64,000 bases of DNA from CAVVTR01 sp963751245 (GTDB lineage: Bacteria > Acidobacteriota > Thermoanaerobaculia > Thermoanaerobaculales > Thermoanaerobaculaceae): positions 1 through 64,000 of the forward strand of contig CAVVTR010000006.1 of the NCBI GenBank assembly GCA_963751245.1, in the 5' to 3' direction. The notes beneath the pieces are model-generated. The model was not told the DNA's origin. It searched no databases and saw nothing but the letters and a program-made list of their open reading frames with translations. The first letter of the stretch is position 1, and the number at the start of each line of letters is the position of its first letter. Shown piece by piece: positions 18,335 through 26,576 of this stretch. The translations under genes and the position numbers were made by a program.

Positions 18335-18352
18335 GAGGGTCCGGAGAAGACC

Positions 18353-18823
18353 ATGCCGCGAACCTACGAGGGAAAGCTGGACGCAACCGGGGGCCGCTTC
18401 GGCCTCGTCGTGAGCCGGTTCAACGAGCTGCTCACGGGCAGGCTCCTGGAAGGTGCCATGGACTGCCTCGTGCGCCACGGCGCCCGGGACGAGGACATCA
18501 TCGTCGCCAAGGTGCCCGGGGCGTGGGAGCTTCCGTTCGCCGCGGAGAGGCTCGCCGCCTCGGGGAAGGTCGATGCGGTGATCGCGGTGGGGGTCCTCAT
18601 CCGCGGAGCGACGCCGCACTTCGACGTGATCGCCGCCGAGACGGCGAAGGGCCTGGCGCAGATCGGGCTCGCGCGCGGCATCCCGGTGTCCTTCGGCGTG
18701 CTCACCTGCGACACCCTGGAACAGGCGCTGGAGCGCTCGGGCTCGAAGGCGGGAAACAAGGGTTGGCAGGCGGCCCAGGCGGCGATCGAGACCCTTCAGC
18801 TGGTCCGGTCGTTCGCGGAGTAG
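18353..18823 (+). CDS. ribH: 6,7-dimethyl-8-ribityllumazine synthase
   Basis: RibH makes the riboflavin precursor lumazine from a pyrimidine and a four-carbon phosphate. The 156-residue protein shows VVSRFNELLTGRLLEGA, KVPGAWELPFAAERLA, VIAVGVLIRGATPHFDVIA and SFGVLTCDTLEQALERSGSK, covering the active site and the phosphate-binding segment. The length is standard. It is followed three bases later by nusB, an arrangement common in many bacteria. Confidence 0.95.
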   Translation: MPRTYEGKLDATGGRFGLVVSRFNELLTGRLLEGAMDCLVRHGARDEDIIVAKVPGAWELPFAAERLAASGKVDAVIAVGVLIRGATPHFDVIAAETAKGLAQIGLARGIPVSFGVLTCDTLEQALERSGSKAGNKGWQAAQAAIETLQLVRSFAE

Positions 18824-18826
18824 ACC

Positions 18827-19246
18827 GTGGGCGTGCGCCGCCGCGGGCGCGAGCTCGCTCTCCAGGTCCTCTACCAGCACGAGCTCGCCGGACGCGGCGT
18901 GGAGGAGATCCTGCGCTCCTTCGAGGATCTCCAGGAGGCGCCCCCCGTGGCCAGGGAGTTCGCCGCCGAGCTCGCCCTGGGCGTGGTGGGCCGGCTGGCG
19001 GAGGTCGACGGCCACCTGTCCGGGCAGGCCGACAACTGGCGCCTCGAGCGCATGGCGGTCGTGGACCGCAACATCCTGCGCCTGGCCATCTACGAGCTTC
19101 TCTTCGAGAAGGAGACACCGCCGGCCGTGGTCATCGACGAGGCGGTGGAGATCGCCAAGCGGTTCGGGAGCGAGCGTTCGAGCCAGTTCATCAACGGCGT
19201 GCTCGACGGCTTCCTGCACCGGGCGAGGCCCACGGCCGACCCGTGA
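18827..19246 (+). CDS. nusB: Transcription antitermination factor NusB
   Basis: NusB binds boxA RNA with S10 to support antitermination on rRNA operons. The 139-residue, all-helical product has the family pattern RRRGRELALQVLYQHEL, NWRLERMAVVDRNILRLAIY and INEAVEIAK-like DEAVEIAKRFGSERSSQFING. The start is GTG three bases after ribH. Its stop overlaps the GTG of the next gene. Confidence 0.95.
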   Translation: MGVRRRGRELALQVLYQHELAGRGVEEILRSFEDLQEAPPVAREFAAELALGVVGRLAEVDGHLSGQADNWRLERMAVVDRNILRLAIYELLFEKETPPAVVIDEAVEIAKRFGSERSSQFINGVLDGFLHRARPTADP

Positions 19247-19863
19247 GGCGCCAGCTCGCCGCCGGGCTGGTCGCGTTGCTGCTGGCCGGGGCTGCAGCGG
19301 CGGACGAGGCCCGGATCACGATGCCGGCGGCGTTGGCCCCGCTGGTCGAGATCGGCACCCACGCGGGGCTGACGGTGGAGCTGTCCGGTTCGAGGGGCAC
19401 GGCGCTGGTGACGGTGCGCCAGGTGGTGCGAGCGTTGTCCGTGGCGCCTCCCTATCCCCTGCCGGCAGCGCCGGCATGTCCCGACACCTCCGCCTCCTCG
19501 GTCCCGGTGCCGCTGGCGCTCCCCGCGGAGCTGCGCCGCACCCTGGAGAGGGCGGAGAACGCCTACGACGTCGTCGCCGAGGTCGTGGCCTGGGTCTCCG
19601 AGCACGTGACCATGGACGAGAGGGATGAGGGCGGGCAGGACGCCTACTCGGTGCTGGCCAGGCGCGAGGGCCGGTGCTCCGGCCGGGCCAACGTGACGGT
19701 GGGGCTGCTCCGCGTGGCCGGGATCCCGGCGAGGGTCGCCCACGGCATGCTGGTGACACGGCAAGGCGGGCGGTGGCACCGCTGGGGCGAGGCGTGGCTC
19801 GGCGCAGCGGGGTGGGTCCCCTTCGATCCGGGAACTGCCGTGGGGCTCGTCCGCGTGCTCTGA
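19243..19863 (+). CDS. Secreted transglutaminase-like protein
   Basis: A 206-residue protein with a short signal peptide (LAAGLVALLLAGAAAA) and a transglutaminase-like cysteine-protease fold. The triad is visible as Cys145 in REGRCSGRANV, a histidine near 179 in RWHRWGEAW and Asp195 in FDPG. Such bacterial proteins are periplasmic and usually act as peptidases or on cross-links; the substrate is unknown. GTG at 19243 overlaps the nusB stop, so it is coupled to nusB. Confidence 0.8.
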   Translation: MRRQLAAGLVALLLAGAAAADEARITMPAALAPLVEIGTHAGLTVELSGSRGTALVTVRQVVRALSVAPPYPLPAAPACPDTSASSVPVPLALPAELRRTLERAENAYDVVAEVVAWVSEHVTMDERDEGGQDAYSVLARREGRCSGRANVTVGLLRVAGIPARVAHGMLVTRQGGRWHRWGEAWLGAAGWVPFDPGTAVGLVRVL

Positions 19864-19882
19864 CGTTCCGACCCTGGGCGCC

Positions 19883-20212
19883 GTGGAGGACACACCTCTC
19901 GACGGCGTCCGCCTGGAGGAGGCCGCCGAGGGGGGATACGCGGCGCTGCCGCACTGGCGCGGGCTGCGCCTGCGCCCGGTGGGCGGCGCCACGCTGCGCT
20001 GCGTGGGACGTGGCGATGCCGAGCTCGTCGCGGAGCTCGTCGCTCCCGACGGGGCGATGTGGCGCAGAGAGGGCCGGGAGGAGCTCGTCTTCCCTGGACT
20101 CCTGCCCGGTGTGTACGAGCTGCGGTGGCGGCGGAACGGCCGCGCGCGCGGACCGCTCACCCTGCGGATCACCTCGAAGGGGGAGCTCCGCGTCGATCTT
20201 CGTGCCGAGTGA
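19883..20212 (+). CDS. Small beta-rich hypothetical protein
   Basis: A 109-residue frame with alternating beta-strand pattern (LRLRPVGGATLRCVG, VAELVAPDGAMWRREG, LLPGVYELRWRRNG), reminiscent of carboxypeptidase-regulatory-like or Ig-like folds. It has no signal peptide. The start is GTG at 19883, and the real start could lie slightly further in. It lies between two genes of the same run with 10- to 20-base gaps, which supports it being real. No family recognised. Confidence 0.5.
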   Translation: MEDTPLDGVRLEEAAEGGYAALPHWRGLRLRPVGGATLRCVGRGDAELVAELVAPDGAMWRREGREELVFPGLLPGVYELRWRRNGRARGPLTLRITSKGELRVDLRAE

Positions 20213-20222
20213 GGAGGAACCC

Positions 20223-21434
20223 GTGAGAACGATCCAGGGGCGCTTCGCGAACCTGGGGCTGCCTCAGCTCCTCACCCTCCTGCTGTCGTCGGGCACCGAG
20301 GGCGCGCTGGAGGTGGAGACGCCCCCGTGCAGCGGCCGCGTGACGGTGAGGGAGGGCAGGGTCCACGGCGAGCTTCCGACGGCCGCGCTGCAGGCCGCCC
20401 TCGCCGGCCAGGGGGTGTTCCGGTTCGTCTCCCGGCTGGTGCCTTCGGGCGGTGAGAGTCGCCCCATCGGTGACCTCCTCGGAGATCTCCAGGCGGTCCG
20501 CGCCCGCCTCGAGGCGACGGTGCCCGGCCCGGCGGAGGGAGTGGATCCGCTGGCGGAGCTGCGGGCCTCGCTGCGGGAGATCGAGGTGCCGTCGGCGGCG
20601 CCCAGGGTCCGGGTGATCACGGCGGATCCGCGTCCCTACCGCCGCCTGGAGCCGGAGTGGCGGCGCCGGGGATGGGCCGTGGAGATCGAAGGGCAACCCG
20701 TATGGGGGGCCGGGGCGCCGCTCGACCTGCTCGTGCTCCACCTCCCGCCCGCGGACGCGCTCCTGGATCGGGGCGAGGCCTGGCTGGAGGTCGCCCGCCA
20801 CGCCGCTTCCGCCGCGGTGGCAACGCCGGTCCTGTGGATCGGCGGGCTCGCGGACCCCCGTCTGCGCCACGAGGCGGTGCACGCGGGGGTGGCGTTCATG
20901 CACCCCGGCGTGGTGGCGGACGCCGGCGAGGCCGGGCGATGGTTCCGGGAGGAGATCGACGCCGTGGCGTGCCGCCTGGTCGCCCAGCGGGAGCGCGCCG
21001 AGCACGGGGGAGCCGGAGCGTTCCGGGACTTCTTCTTCGCGCTCCACGCGGACGCGACGCCGTCGGAGGTGCGCGCCTCGCTGCTGCGTCTCGCCGGGAC
21101 GGTCTACGCCCGCGGGCTGCTCCTGGCGGTCCGGGAGGACCACTTCGGCTTCGTCGGAGGCTTCGGCATGGGATCGCCCCCGAAGCCGCGGCTCCGGCGG
21201 GGAGGCGGCCCCCTCGAGGAGGCGTCGGCGGGGCACGTCCGCCTGAGGGTGACGCGTCTCGAGGAGGCGGTGCCCGGCACCGGGGCGGGGGAGGAGGCCG
21301 CCGAGGTCTTCCCGCTGATGGCGGGCGGGGTCTGCGTCGCGCTGTTCGTCGGGGCGGCGCCGGTCGGGGGCGAGGGCGACCTCGCCGACCTCGCCGGGCT
21401 CCTGGCCCGGAGCGGGGCTCTGCTCGGGCTGTGA
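20223..21434 (+). CDS. DUF4388 (PATAN)-domain regulatory protein
   Basis: A 403-residue cytoplasmic protein. The first 100 residues match the DUF4388/PATAN pattern (IQGRFANLGLPQLLTLLLSS, GALEVETPPCSGRVTVREG), found on two-component and motility regulators. The middle looks like a degenerate receiver (VRVITADPRPYRRLEPEW, LDLLVLHLPPADALL). The last 140 residues (FRDFFFALHADATPSEVRAS) resemble the GAF-like C-terminus of other DUF4388 proteins. No phosphorylatable Asp is certain. AGGAGG precedes GTG at 20223. The role next to leuS is unknown. Confidence 0.65.
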   Translation: MRTIQGRFANLGLPQLLTLLLSSGTEGALEVETPPCSGRVTVREGRVHGELPTAALQAALAGQGVFRFVSRLVPSGGESRPIGDLLGDLQAVRARLEATVPGPAEGVDPLAELRASLREIEVPSAAPRVRVITADPRPYRRLEPEWRRRGWAVEIEGQPVWGAGAPLDLLVLHLPPADALLDRGEAWLEVARHAASAAVATPVLWIGGLADPRLRHEAVHAGVAFMHPGVVADAGEAGRWFREEIDAVACRLVAQRERAEHGGAGAFRDFFFALHADATPSEVRASLLRLAGTVYARGLLLAVREDHFGFVGGFGMGSPPKPRLRRGGGPLEEASAGHVRLRVTRLEEAVPGTGAGEEAAEVFPLMAGGVCVALFVGAAPVGGEGDLADLAGLLARSGALLGL

Positions 21435-21493
21435 AGGCCGCAGGCGGCGGGGGAACGGGACCGCTGCTAGAATCACCCTCCGGAGGCGCGGCG

Positions 21494-23947
21494 ATGGCTG
21501 AACCCTACGATCCACAGAGAATCGAACCCGTCTGGCAGGAGTACTGGGCGCAGCAGCGCGTCGCCTCCGTGGACACGTCGGGCGAGAAGGACCTCTACAT
21601 GCTGATGATGTTCCCGTACCCCTCCGGCGATCTCCACGTCGGGCACGGGAGGAACTACATCCTGGGCGACTGCGTGTTCCGCCGCTTCCTGATGCAGGGG
21701 CGTCGCGTGCTCAATCCCATGGGATGGGACGCCTTCGGGCTGCCGGCGGAGAACGCCGCGATCAAGCGCAGCATCCACCCCTCGGAGTGGACCCGCGCCA
21801 ACATCGCGCGCATGAAGGAGCAGTTCCGGCGCTGGGGCATCCTCTACGACTGGGACAAGGAGCTCGCCTCCTGCGAGCCGGCCTACTACCGATGGAACCA
21901 GTGGCTGTTCGTGCGCATGCTCGAGAGGGGGCTCGCCTACCGCGGCAAGGCGCCGGTGAACTGGTGCCCGTCGTGCCACACCGTGCTGGCCAACGAGCAG
22001 GTGGTTGCGGGCGCCTGCGAGCGCTGCGGCTCCTCGGTGGTGCAGCGCGAGCTCGAGCAGTGGTTCCTGCGCATCACCGACTACGCGGACCGGCTCCTGG
22101 CGGGGCTGGACGAGCTCGAGGGCTGGCCGGACAAGGTCAAGCTCATGCAGCGCAACTGGATCGGCCGCTCCGAAGGGTGCGACATCCGGTTCCGGGTCGA
22201 GGGGACCGACGAGGTGCTCACGGTGTTCACCACCCGGGTGGACACCATCTACGGCGCCACCTTCGTCGCCCTGGCCCCGGAGCATCCGCTGGTGGCCCGC
22301 TTCCGGGACACGGCCCCGGACGCCGACTTCGGGGAGTTCGTGGACGGTCTCCGCAACCAGACGCGGCTGCAGCGCGAGGCGGAGGGGGGCGACAAGGAGG
22401 GGCGGTTCACCGGGGCGTACGCCGTCAACCCCTTCAGCGGCGAGCGCCTGCCCGTCTGGGTGGCCAACTTCGTGCTCATGGAGTACGGCACCGGCGCGAT
22501 CATGTCGGTGCCCGCCCACGACGAGCGTGACTTCGCCTTCGCGAGAACGTACGACCTGCCGATCCGGCTGGTGGTCGCCGGGGAGGGGATGACCGCCGGC
22601 GCCGCGCTGGAGGAGGCGTACGGAGGCGAAGGGACGCTGGTCGACTCCGGACCGTTCTCGGGCCTGAGCAGCGCGGAGGCGAAGGCAGCCATGGGCGAGC
22701 ACGCCGAGCGCGGGGGCTTCGGCGCACGGCGGGTCCGCTACCGCCTGCGCGACTGGCTCATCTCGCGGCAGCGCTACTGGGGCACGCCGATCCCGGTGGT
22801 GTACTGCGACAAGGACGGTGTCGTGCCCGTCCCCGACGACCAGCTGCCGGTCCTGCTCCCCACCGACATCGAGTTCGGCAGCGCCGAGGGGAACCCCCTG
22901 ACGATGAGCCCTTCCTTCCTGGCGGCGACCTGCCCGCGCTGCGGCGGCCCGGCGCGCCGGGAGACGGACACGATGGACACCTTCGTGGACTCGTCGTGGT
23001 ACTACACCCGCTTCGTCAACCCCGCCTTCGACGCCGGCATGGTCGATCAGGGACGGGTGGGGAAGTGGATGCCCGTCGACCTGTACATCGGCGGCATCGA
23101 GCACGCCATCCTGCACCTCATGTACGCCCGGTTCGTCTACAAGGTGATGCACGACTTCGGACTGGTGCCGGGGGAGGAGCCGTTCTCGGTGCTGTTCAAC
23201 CAGGGGATGATCGTCGCCCGGGGCGCGGGGTCCGGCAAGCTGGAGAAAATGTCCAAGTCGAAGGGCAACGTGGTCGCCCCCGACGAGCTCATCCAGCGCT
23301 ACGGGGCGGACACGGAGCGTGTCTACACGCTGTTCATGGGCCCCCCCGAGAAGGAGGCCGAGTGGACCGACGAGGGCGTCGCCGGGGCGCACCGGTTCCT
23401 GCAGCGCGTGTGGGGGCTCCAGGACGCGGTGGCCGCGGCCCGGGGGCGTGAGGGCGAGGCCGCCGCCGGCGAGCGCCTCACCCTCGCCGTGCACCGGGCC
23501 GTCAAGCGGGTGGACGACGACCTCGGCCGCTACAAGCCGAACACCGCCATCGCGGCGATGATGGAGCTGGCCAACGCCATGGGCGAGGCGCAGGACGCCG
23601 CCGGCGGGGACGACCTCGCCGCGGCCTACGAGACTCTCCTCAAGCTTCTCCACCCCATCGCCCCCCACGTCACCGAGGAGCTGTGGCGGCTCCTGGGCCA
23701 CGAGGGCTCGATCCTGGGCGCCGGCTGGCCCACCTACGACGCCGAGCTGCTGGCACGCCAGCTGGTCACCCTGGCCGTGCAGGTGAACGGCAAGGTGAGG
23801 GCCACCGTCGAGGCCGAACCGGGGCTGGACCGCGAGGCCGCCGCCGAGCTGGCGCGGCAGGCCGCGGCCCGCTGGCTGGAGGGCAGGGAGACGGTCAAGG
23901 TCGTGCACGTCCCGGACCGGCTCGTGTCCTTCGTGGTGCGGGGGTAG
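21494..23947 (+). CDS. leuS: Leucyl-tRNA synthetase
   Basis: LeuS charges tRNA-Leu and edits mis-charged products. The 817-residue protein has the class I signatures HVGH (His48) in YPSGDLHVGHGRNYI and KMSKS (585-589). A zinc-like insertion (CPSCHT and CERCGS) and the CP1 editing domain with TTRVDTIYGATF and HDERDFAFA are also present. The C-terminal anticodon domain ends LVSFVVRG. The length is typical of bacterial enzymes. TAGAAT at 21468-21473 may be a -10 box and GGAGG lies upstream of the ATG. Confidence 0.97.
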   Translation: MAEPYDPQRIEPVWQEYWAQQRVASVDTSGEKDLYMLMMFPYPSGDLHVGHGRNYILGDCVFRRFLMQGRRVLNPMGWDAFGLPAENAAIKRSIHPSEWTRANIARMKEQFRRWGILYDWDKELASCEPAYYRWNQWLFVRMLERGLAYRGKAPVNWCPSCHTVLANEQVVAGACERCGSSVVQRELEQWFLRITDYADRLLAGLDELEGWPDKVKLMQRNWIGRSEGCDIRFRVEGTDEVLTVFTTRVDTIYGATFVALAPEHPLVARFRDTAPDADFGEFVDGLRNQTRLQREAEGGDKEGRFTGAYAVNPFSGERLPVWVANFVLMEYGTGAIMSVPAHDERDFAFARTYDLPIRLVVAGEGMTAGAALEEAYGGEGTLVDSGPFSGLSSAEAKAAMGEHAERGGFGARRVRYRLRDWLISRQRYWGTPIPVVYCDKDGVVPVPDDQLPVLLPTDIEFGSAEGNPLTMSPSFLAATCPRCGGPARRETDTMDTFVDSSWYYTRFVNPAFDAGMVDQGRVGKWMPVDLYIGGIEHAILHLMYARFVYKVMHDFGLVPGEEPFSVLFNQGMIVARGAGSGKLEKMSKSKGNVVAPDELIQRYGADTERVYTLFMGPPEKEAEWTDEGVAGAHRFLQRVWGLQDAVAAARGREGEAAAGERLTLAVHRAVKRVDDDLGRYKPNTAIAAMMELANAMGEAQDAAGGDDLAAAYETLLKLLHPIAPHVTEELWRLLGHEGSILGAGWPTYDAELLARQLVTLAVQVNGKVRATVEAEPGLDREAAAELARQAAARWLEGRETVKVVHVPDRLVSFVVRG

Positions 23948-23949
23948 CC

Positions 23950-24462
23950 ATGAGGCGTGCGCTGCTGGCGGCCGTGCTGCTCATCGCGGGGTGCGGGTAC
24001 CACCTGGTGGGGGTGTCGAACACCCTCCCTCCGCGCCTGAAGACGCTCTACGTGGCACCGTTCGTCAACCAGTCGGCGGCAGCGCAGCTCGACCAGCGGC
24101 TCACCGAGGCGGTCTCCCAGGAGTGGGTCCGGCGCGGGCGCTTCGAGCTCGTCTCCAGCGCGAACAGCGCCGACGCGGTGCTGTCGGCGACGGTGACCGG
24201 CGTGGCGGTTTCGCCGGTGCAGTTCGACGCGCAGGGCCGTGCCACGGCCTATCAGCTCACGGTGGCCGCCGACGTCCAGCTCGTGGACCGCACCGGCGAG
24301 AAGCCGGTGGTGCTGTGGAGCGACAAGCGCTTCGCACGGACCGTGTCGTACCAGGTGGACGTCAACGCCACGGACTACTTCGACCGCGAGATCGAGGCGT
24401 ACGACCAGGTCTCCAGGGACTTTGCAAGGGGCCTGGTGGTCACCATCCTGGAAGGTTTCTGA
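23950..24462 (+). CDS. lptE: LPS-assembly lipoprotein LptE-like
   Basis: A 170-residue lipoprotein with signal peptide and lipobox LLIAGCGYHL (Cys16). The body follows the LptE pattern: TLPPRLKTLYVAPFVNQSA, LTEAVSQEWVRRGRFELV, and DVQLVDRTGEKPVVLWSD near the end. LptE plugs the LptD barrel that inserts lipopolysaccharide in the outer membrane. Its place directly after leuS (two-base gap) is the same as in many Gram-negative genomes and supports the call. Confidence 0.85.
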   Translation: MRRALLAAVLLIAGCGYHLVGVSNTLPPRLKTLYVAPFVNQSAAAQLDQRLTEAVSQEWVRRGRFELVSSANSADAVLSATVTGVAVSPVQFDAQGRATAYQLTVAADVQLVDRTGEKPVVLWSDKRFARTVSYQVDVNATDYFDREIEAYDQVSRDFARGLVVTILEGF

Positions 24463-24528
24463 GCACCGGCGCGGGCGCCTCCCCCCGCTCCGCTGGCGGG
24501 GGTGTGCGGCGCCCGTTACCATGCGTCC

Positions 24529-25332
24529 ATGGGTCGAGCGCAGTGGGGTGAGTCCCCGGACTTCTTCGGTCCCCGGCACGCGCACCGGGAGGGGCGGATC
24601 CTGCGCGCCGTTCCGGCCGGCGAGGGCCCGCACCTCGAGTGCGCCGCCGGCGTGGGCTCCCTCTCGCTGGCCATCGCCCGCCGCGGACGCCTGGTGGTGG
24701 CGGCGGACGCCTCGCTGCGCTCCCTGGCGGTGGTCGCCGGGCGCGCCCGGCGCGCCGGCCTGGGCGGGAGGGTGCTGCCGGTGGTCGGCGATATCACGCG
24801 GCTGCCTTTCCGGGGCGGCACCTTCGGCACCGTGACCTGCGCCGAGACTCTCGAGCACCTCGACGACGACGCCGCGGCCGTGGCCGAGCTGGTCCGGGTG
24901 CTGGGCCCCTGCGGCGTGCTGGCCGGCACCGTCCCGGCGGGTCCGCGGCAGTGGTCGGCGTGGGACGACTGGGCGGGGCACCGCCGGCGCTACACCCGCG
25001 GTGCGATGGAGCGCCTGCTTCGCGCGGCCGGGGTGGCCGGACGGGTGAAGGTGTGGGGGTGGCCGCTGGTGCGCTTCTACGACGGCCTCTTCCTCGGGCG
25101 GGTCAACCGGCGCCGGCTGGAGGGTGACCGCGCCGTGGAGGCGGATCCCGCCCTGCGCGCGGTGGCCGGTCTGGGGCGGCGGCGCTGGCTGGTGAGGCTG
25201 GTCAGGGCCGCGTTCTCGATGGACCGCCTCTTCGACGGCGCGCCCTGGGGCGTGGGGCTCCTCTTCGTGGCTCGCCGGCCAGAGGGAGCCGCGGTGCGCG
25301 GGCAGGCCCCGCGGACGCCGGCCCGGGGCTGA
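24529..25332 (+). CDS. SAM-dependent methyltransferase (class I)
   Basis: A 267-residue protein with a Rossmann methyltransferase core: ECAAGVGSLSLAIARRG as motif I, VVAADASLRSLAV as the acidic strand-2 loop, VVGDITRLPFRGGTFGTVTC as the motif near the substrate, and AETLEHLDDDAAAVAELVRV as the UbiE/COQ5-type helix. The C-terminal 100 residues are basic and lack membrane helices. The substrate is unknown. It follows lptE by 66 bases; ATG at 24529 is chosen by alignment to the motif spacing. Confidence 0.78.
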   Translation: MGRAQWGESPDFFGPRHAHREGRILRAVPAGEGPHLECAAGVGSLSLAIARRGRLVVAADASLRSLAVVAGRARRAGLGGRVLPVVGDITRLPFRGGTFGTVTCAETLEHLDDDAAAVAELVRVLGPCGVLAGTVPAGPRQWSAWDDWAGHRRRYTRGAMERLLRAAGVAGRVKVWGWPLVRFYDGLFLGRVNRRRLEGDRAVEADPALRAVAGLGRRRWLVRLVRAAFSMDRLFDGAPWGVGLLFVARRPEGAAVRGQAPRTPARG

Positions 25333-25396
25333 CGGCGCCGGGACCGGAAATCGCGGACCCCGCGGCCGACGTTTGCGGGGGAGGAGGTCTACCACC

Positions 25397-25924
25397 ATGA
25401 AGATCGCGATCGCAGCCCTCGCGGGCGTGCTCACCGCCACCGTCGCCGCGGCCGGCGGCATGCTGAAGCCGGGGGACGCCTTCCCCACGTGGAGCCTGAA
25501 GGACCAGTCGGGAGTCCCCGTCAGCTCCGCCGACCTGGCGGGCAAGCCCTACCTTCTCTGGTTCTACCCCAAGGCGATGACCTCCGGGTGCACCGCCGAG
25601 GGGTGCGCCTTGCGGGACAACTACGAGGGCTTCGTGAAGGCGGGCGTGGTCGTGGTGGGGGTCTCCTTCGACGACCCTGCCGAGAACGAGAAGTTCATCG
25701 AGAAGAACCACTTCCCGTTCAAGCTCCTGTCCGACTCCGGGAAGACGCTGGCGGTGGAGGTGGGGGCGGCGGACTCGACGAAGCGCCTGTGGGCGCGGCG
25801 CATCTCGTACCTGGTGGGCGCGGACGGCACGGTGCTGAAGGCCTACGACAACGTCAAGCCCTCGGAGCACGCCTCGCAGGTCCTGGCGGACCTGGCCGCC
25901 ATGGGAGCGGGGACGCCGAAGTAG
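25397..25924 (+). CDS. bcp: Exported PrxQ/Bcp-type peroxiredoxin
   Basis: Peroxiredoxins reduce hydroperoxides with a reactive cysteine. This 175-residue protein has an N-terminal signal peptide and the sequence SGCTAEGCALRDNY, placing the peroxidatic Cys65 and a second Cys70 four residues on, the C-x4-C pair of the PrxQ/Bcp class. FDDPAENEKFIEKN and LVGADGTVLKAYDNVKP match the fold. The signal peptide suggests a periplasmic role. AGGAGG lies nine bases before the ATG. Confidence 0.88.
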   Translation: MKIAIAALAGVLTATVAAAGGMLKPGDAFPTWSLKDQSGVPVSSADLAGKPYLLWFYPKAMTSGCTAEGCALRDNYEGFVKAGVVVVGVSFDDPAENEKFIEKNHFPFKLLSDSGKTLAVEVGAADSTKRLWARRISYLVGADGTVLKAYDNVKPSEHASQVLADLAAMGAGTPK

Positions 25925-25949
25925 GCTGCGGCGCGGGGCCGCGGGTGGC

Positions 25950-26576
25950 TCACCCCCTCCGGGAGCGCGCTCCCGGAGGGTTGAGGGGCAGCCGCACCCC
26001 GGGGATGAGCTCCCGCTCCGGCACGATGACGACGGCGCGCGGGCGCTCGGGGCACACGGCGGCGCACATACCGCACCCGGTGCAGGCGGAAGGCACCACG
26101 ACGGGGCGGCCCCCGATGAAGCGGATGGCCTCATCGGGAAGCGGGCAGAAGCGGAGGCAGAGATCGCACGCCTCCCCGTGGAACGTCCGGCACACGCGCG
26201 GGTCGATCTGCGCCACCCCCATGCGGACCTGGCGGGGCGAGGGCAGCGGCTTGAGAGCCCCCTCCGGACACGCCGCGACGCAGGGGAGGGAGGTGCACAG
26301 GGCGCAGGGGGCCCGCTCCGGGAGGATGACGGCCACGGCGTGAGGCGCGTCGGGGGCCGCGGCGCCGACGAAGATGGCGCCCTTGGGGCAGACGGGCACG
26401 CAGTCGGCGCACCCCGTGCAGGCGGCCAGGTAGTCGCCGTCGGGGACGCCCGCGCCGGGCGGCCTGAGCAGCCGGGCGGGGTCGGGGGCGGCCGGGGCCG
26501 TGAACTGCTCCCCCGCCTCGCGGAAGGCGGAAAAGAGGCTCCGCAGGAGCTCCTTGCGGGAGATCTCGCGGCTCAC
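25950..26576 (-). CDS. Polyferredoxin with several 4Fe-4S motifs
   Basis: A 208-residue protein with multiple cysteine clusters: CTGCADCVPVCP, CALCTSLPCVAACP, CDLCLRFCP and CTGCGMCAAVCP, each able to hold or share a [4Fe-4S] cluster, in the manner of NapF-type ferredoxins. No membrane segment is present. GTG at 26576 overlaps the thiI stop (ATGA-like overlap at 26573-26576), so the protein is translationally coupled to ThiI. The partner could be ThiI itself or a redox enzyme elsewhere; no direct evidence decides. Confidence 0.85.
   Translation of the reverse strand: MSREISRKELLRSLFSAFREAGEQFTAPAAPDPARLLRPPGAGVPDGDYLAACTGCADCVPVCPKGAIFVGAAAPDAPHAVAVILPERAPCALCTSLPCVAACPEGALKPLPSPRQVRMGVAQIDPRVCRTFHGEACDLCLRFCPLPDEAIRFIGGRPVVVPSACTGCGMCAAVCPERPRAVVIVPERELIPGVRLPLNPPGARSRRG
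25955..25980. terminator. Perfect 26-base palindrome at the polyferredoxin end
   Basis: ccctccgggagcg followed by its exact complement lies in the last codons of the polyferredoxin gene, 30 bases past the peroxiredoxin stop. It could terminate either converging transcript, but it has no T-run on either side and part of it is coding. Confidence 0.4.

Noticed and set aside
25955..25980. Dedicated terminator for the peroxiredoxin gene
   Set aside because: The palindrome is partly coding for the polyferredoxin and lacks a T-run, so it is listed only with low confidence.
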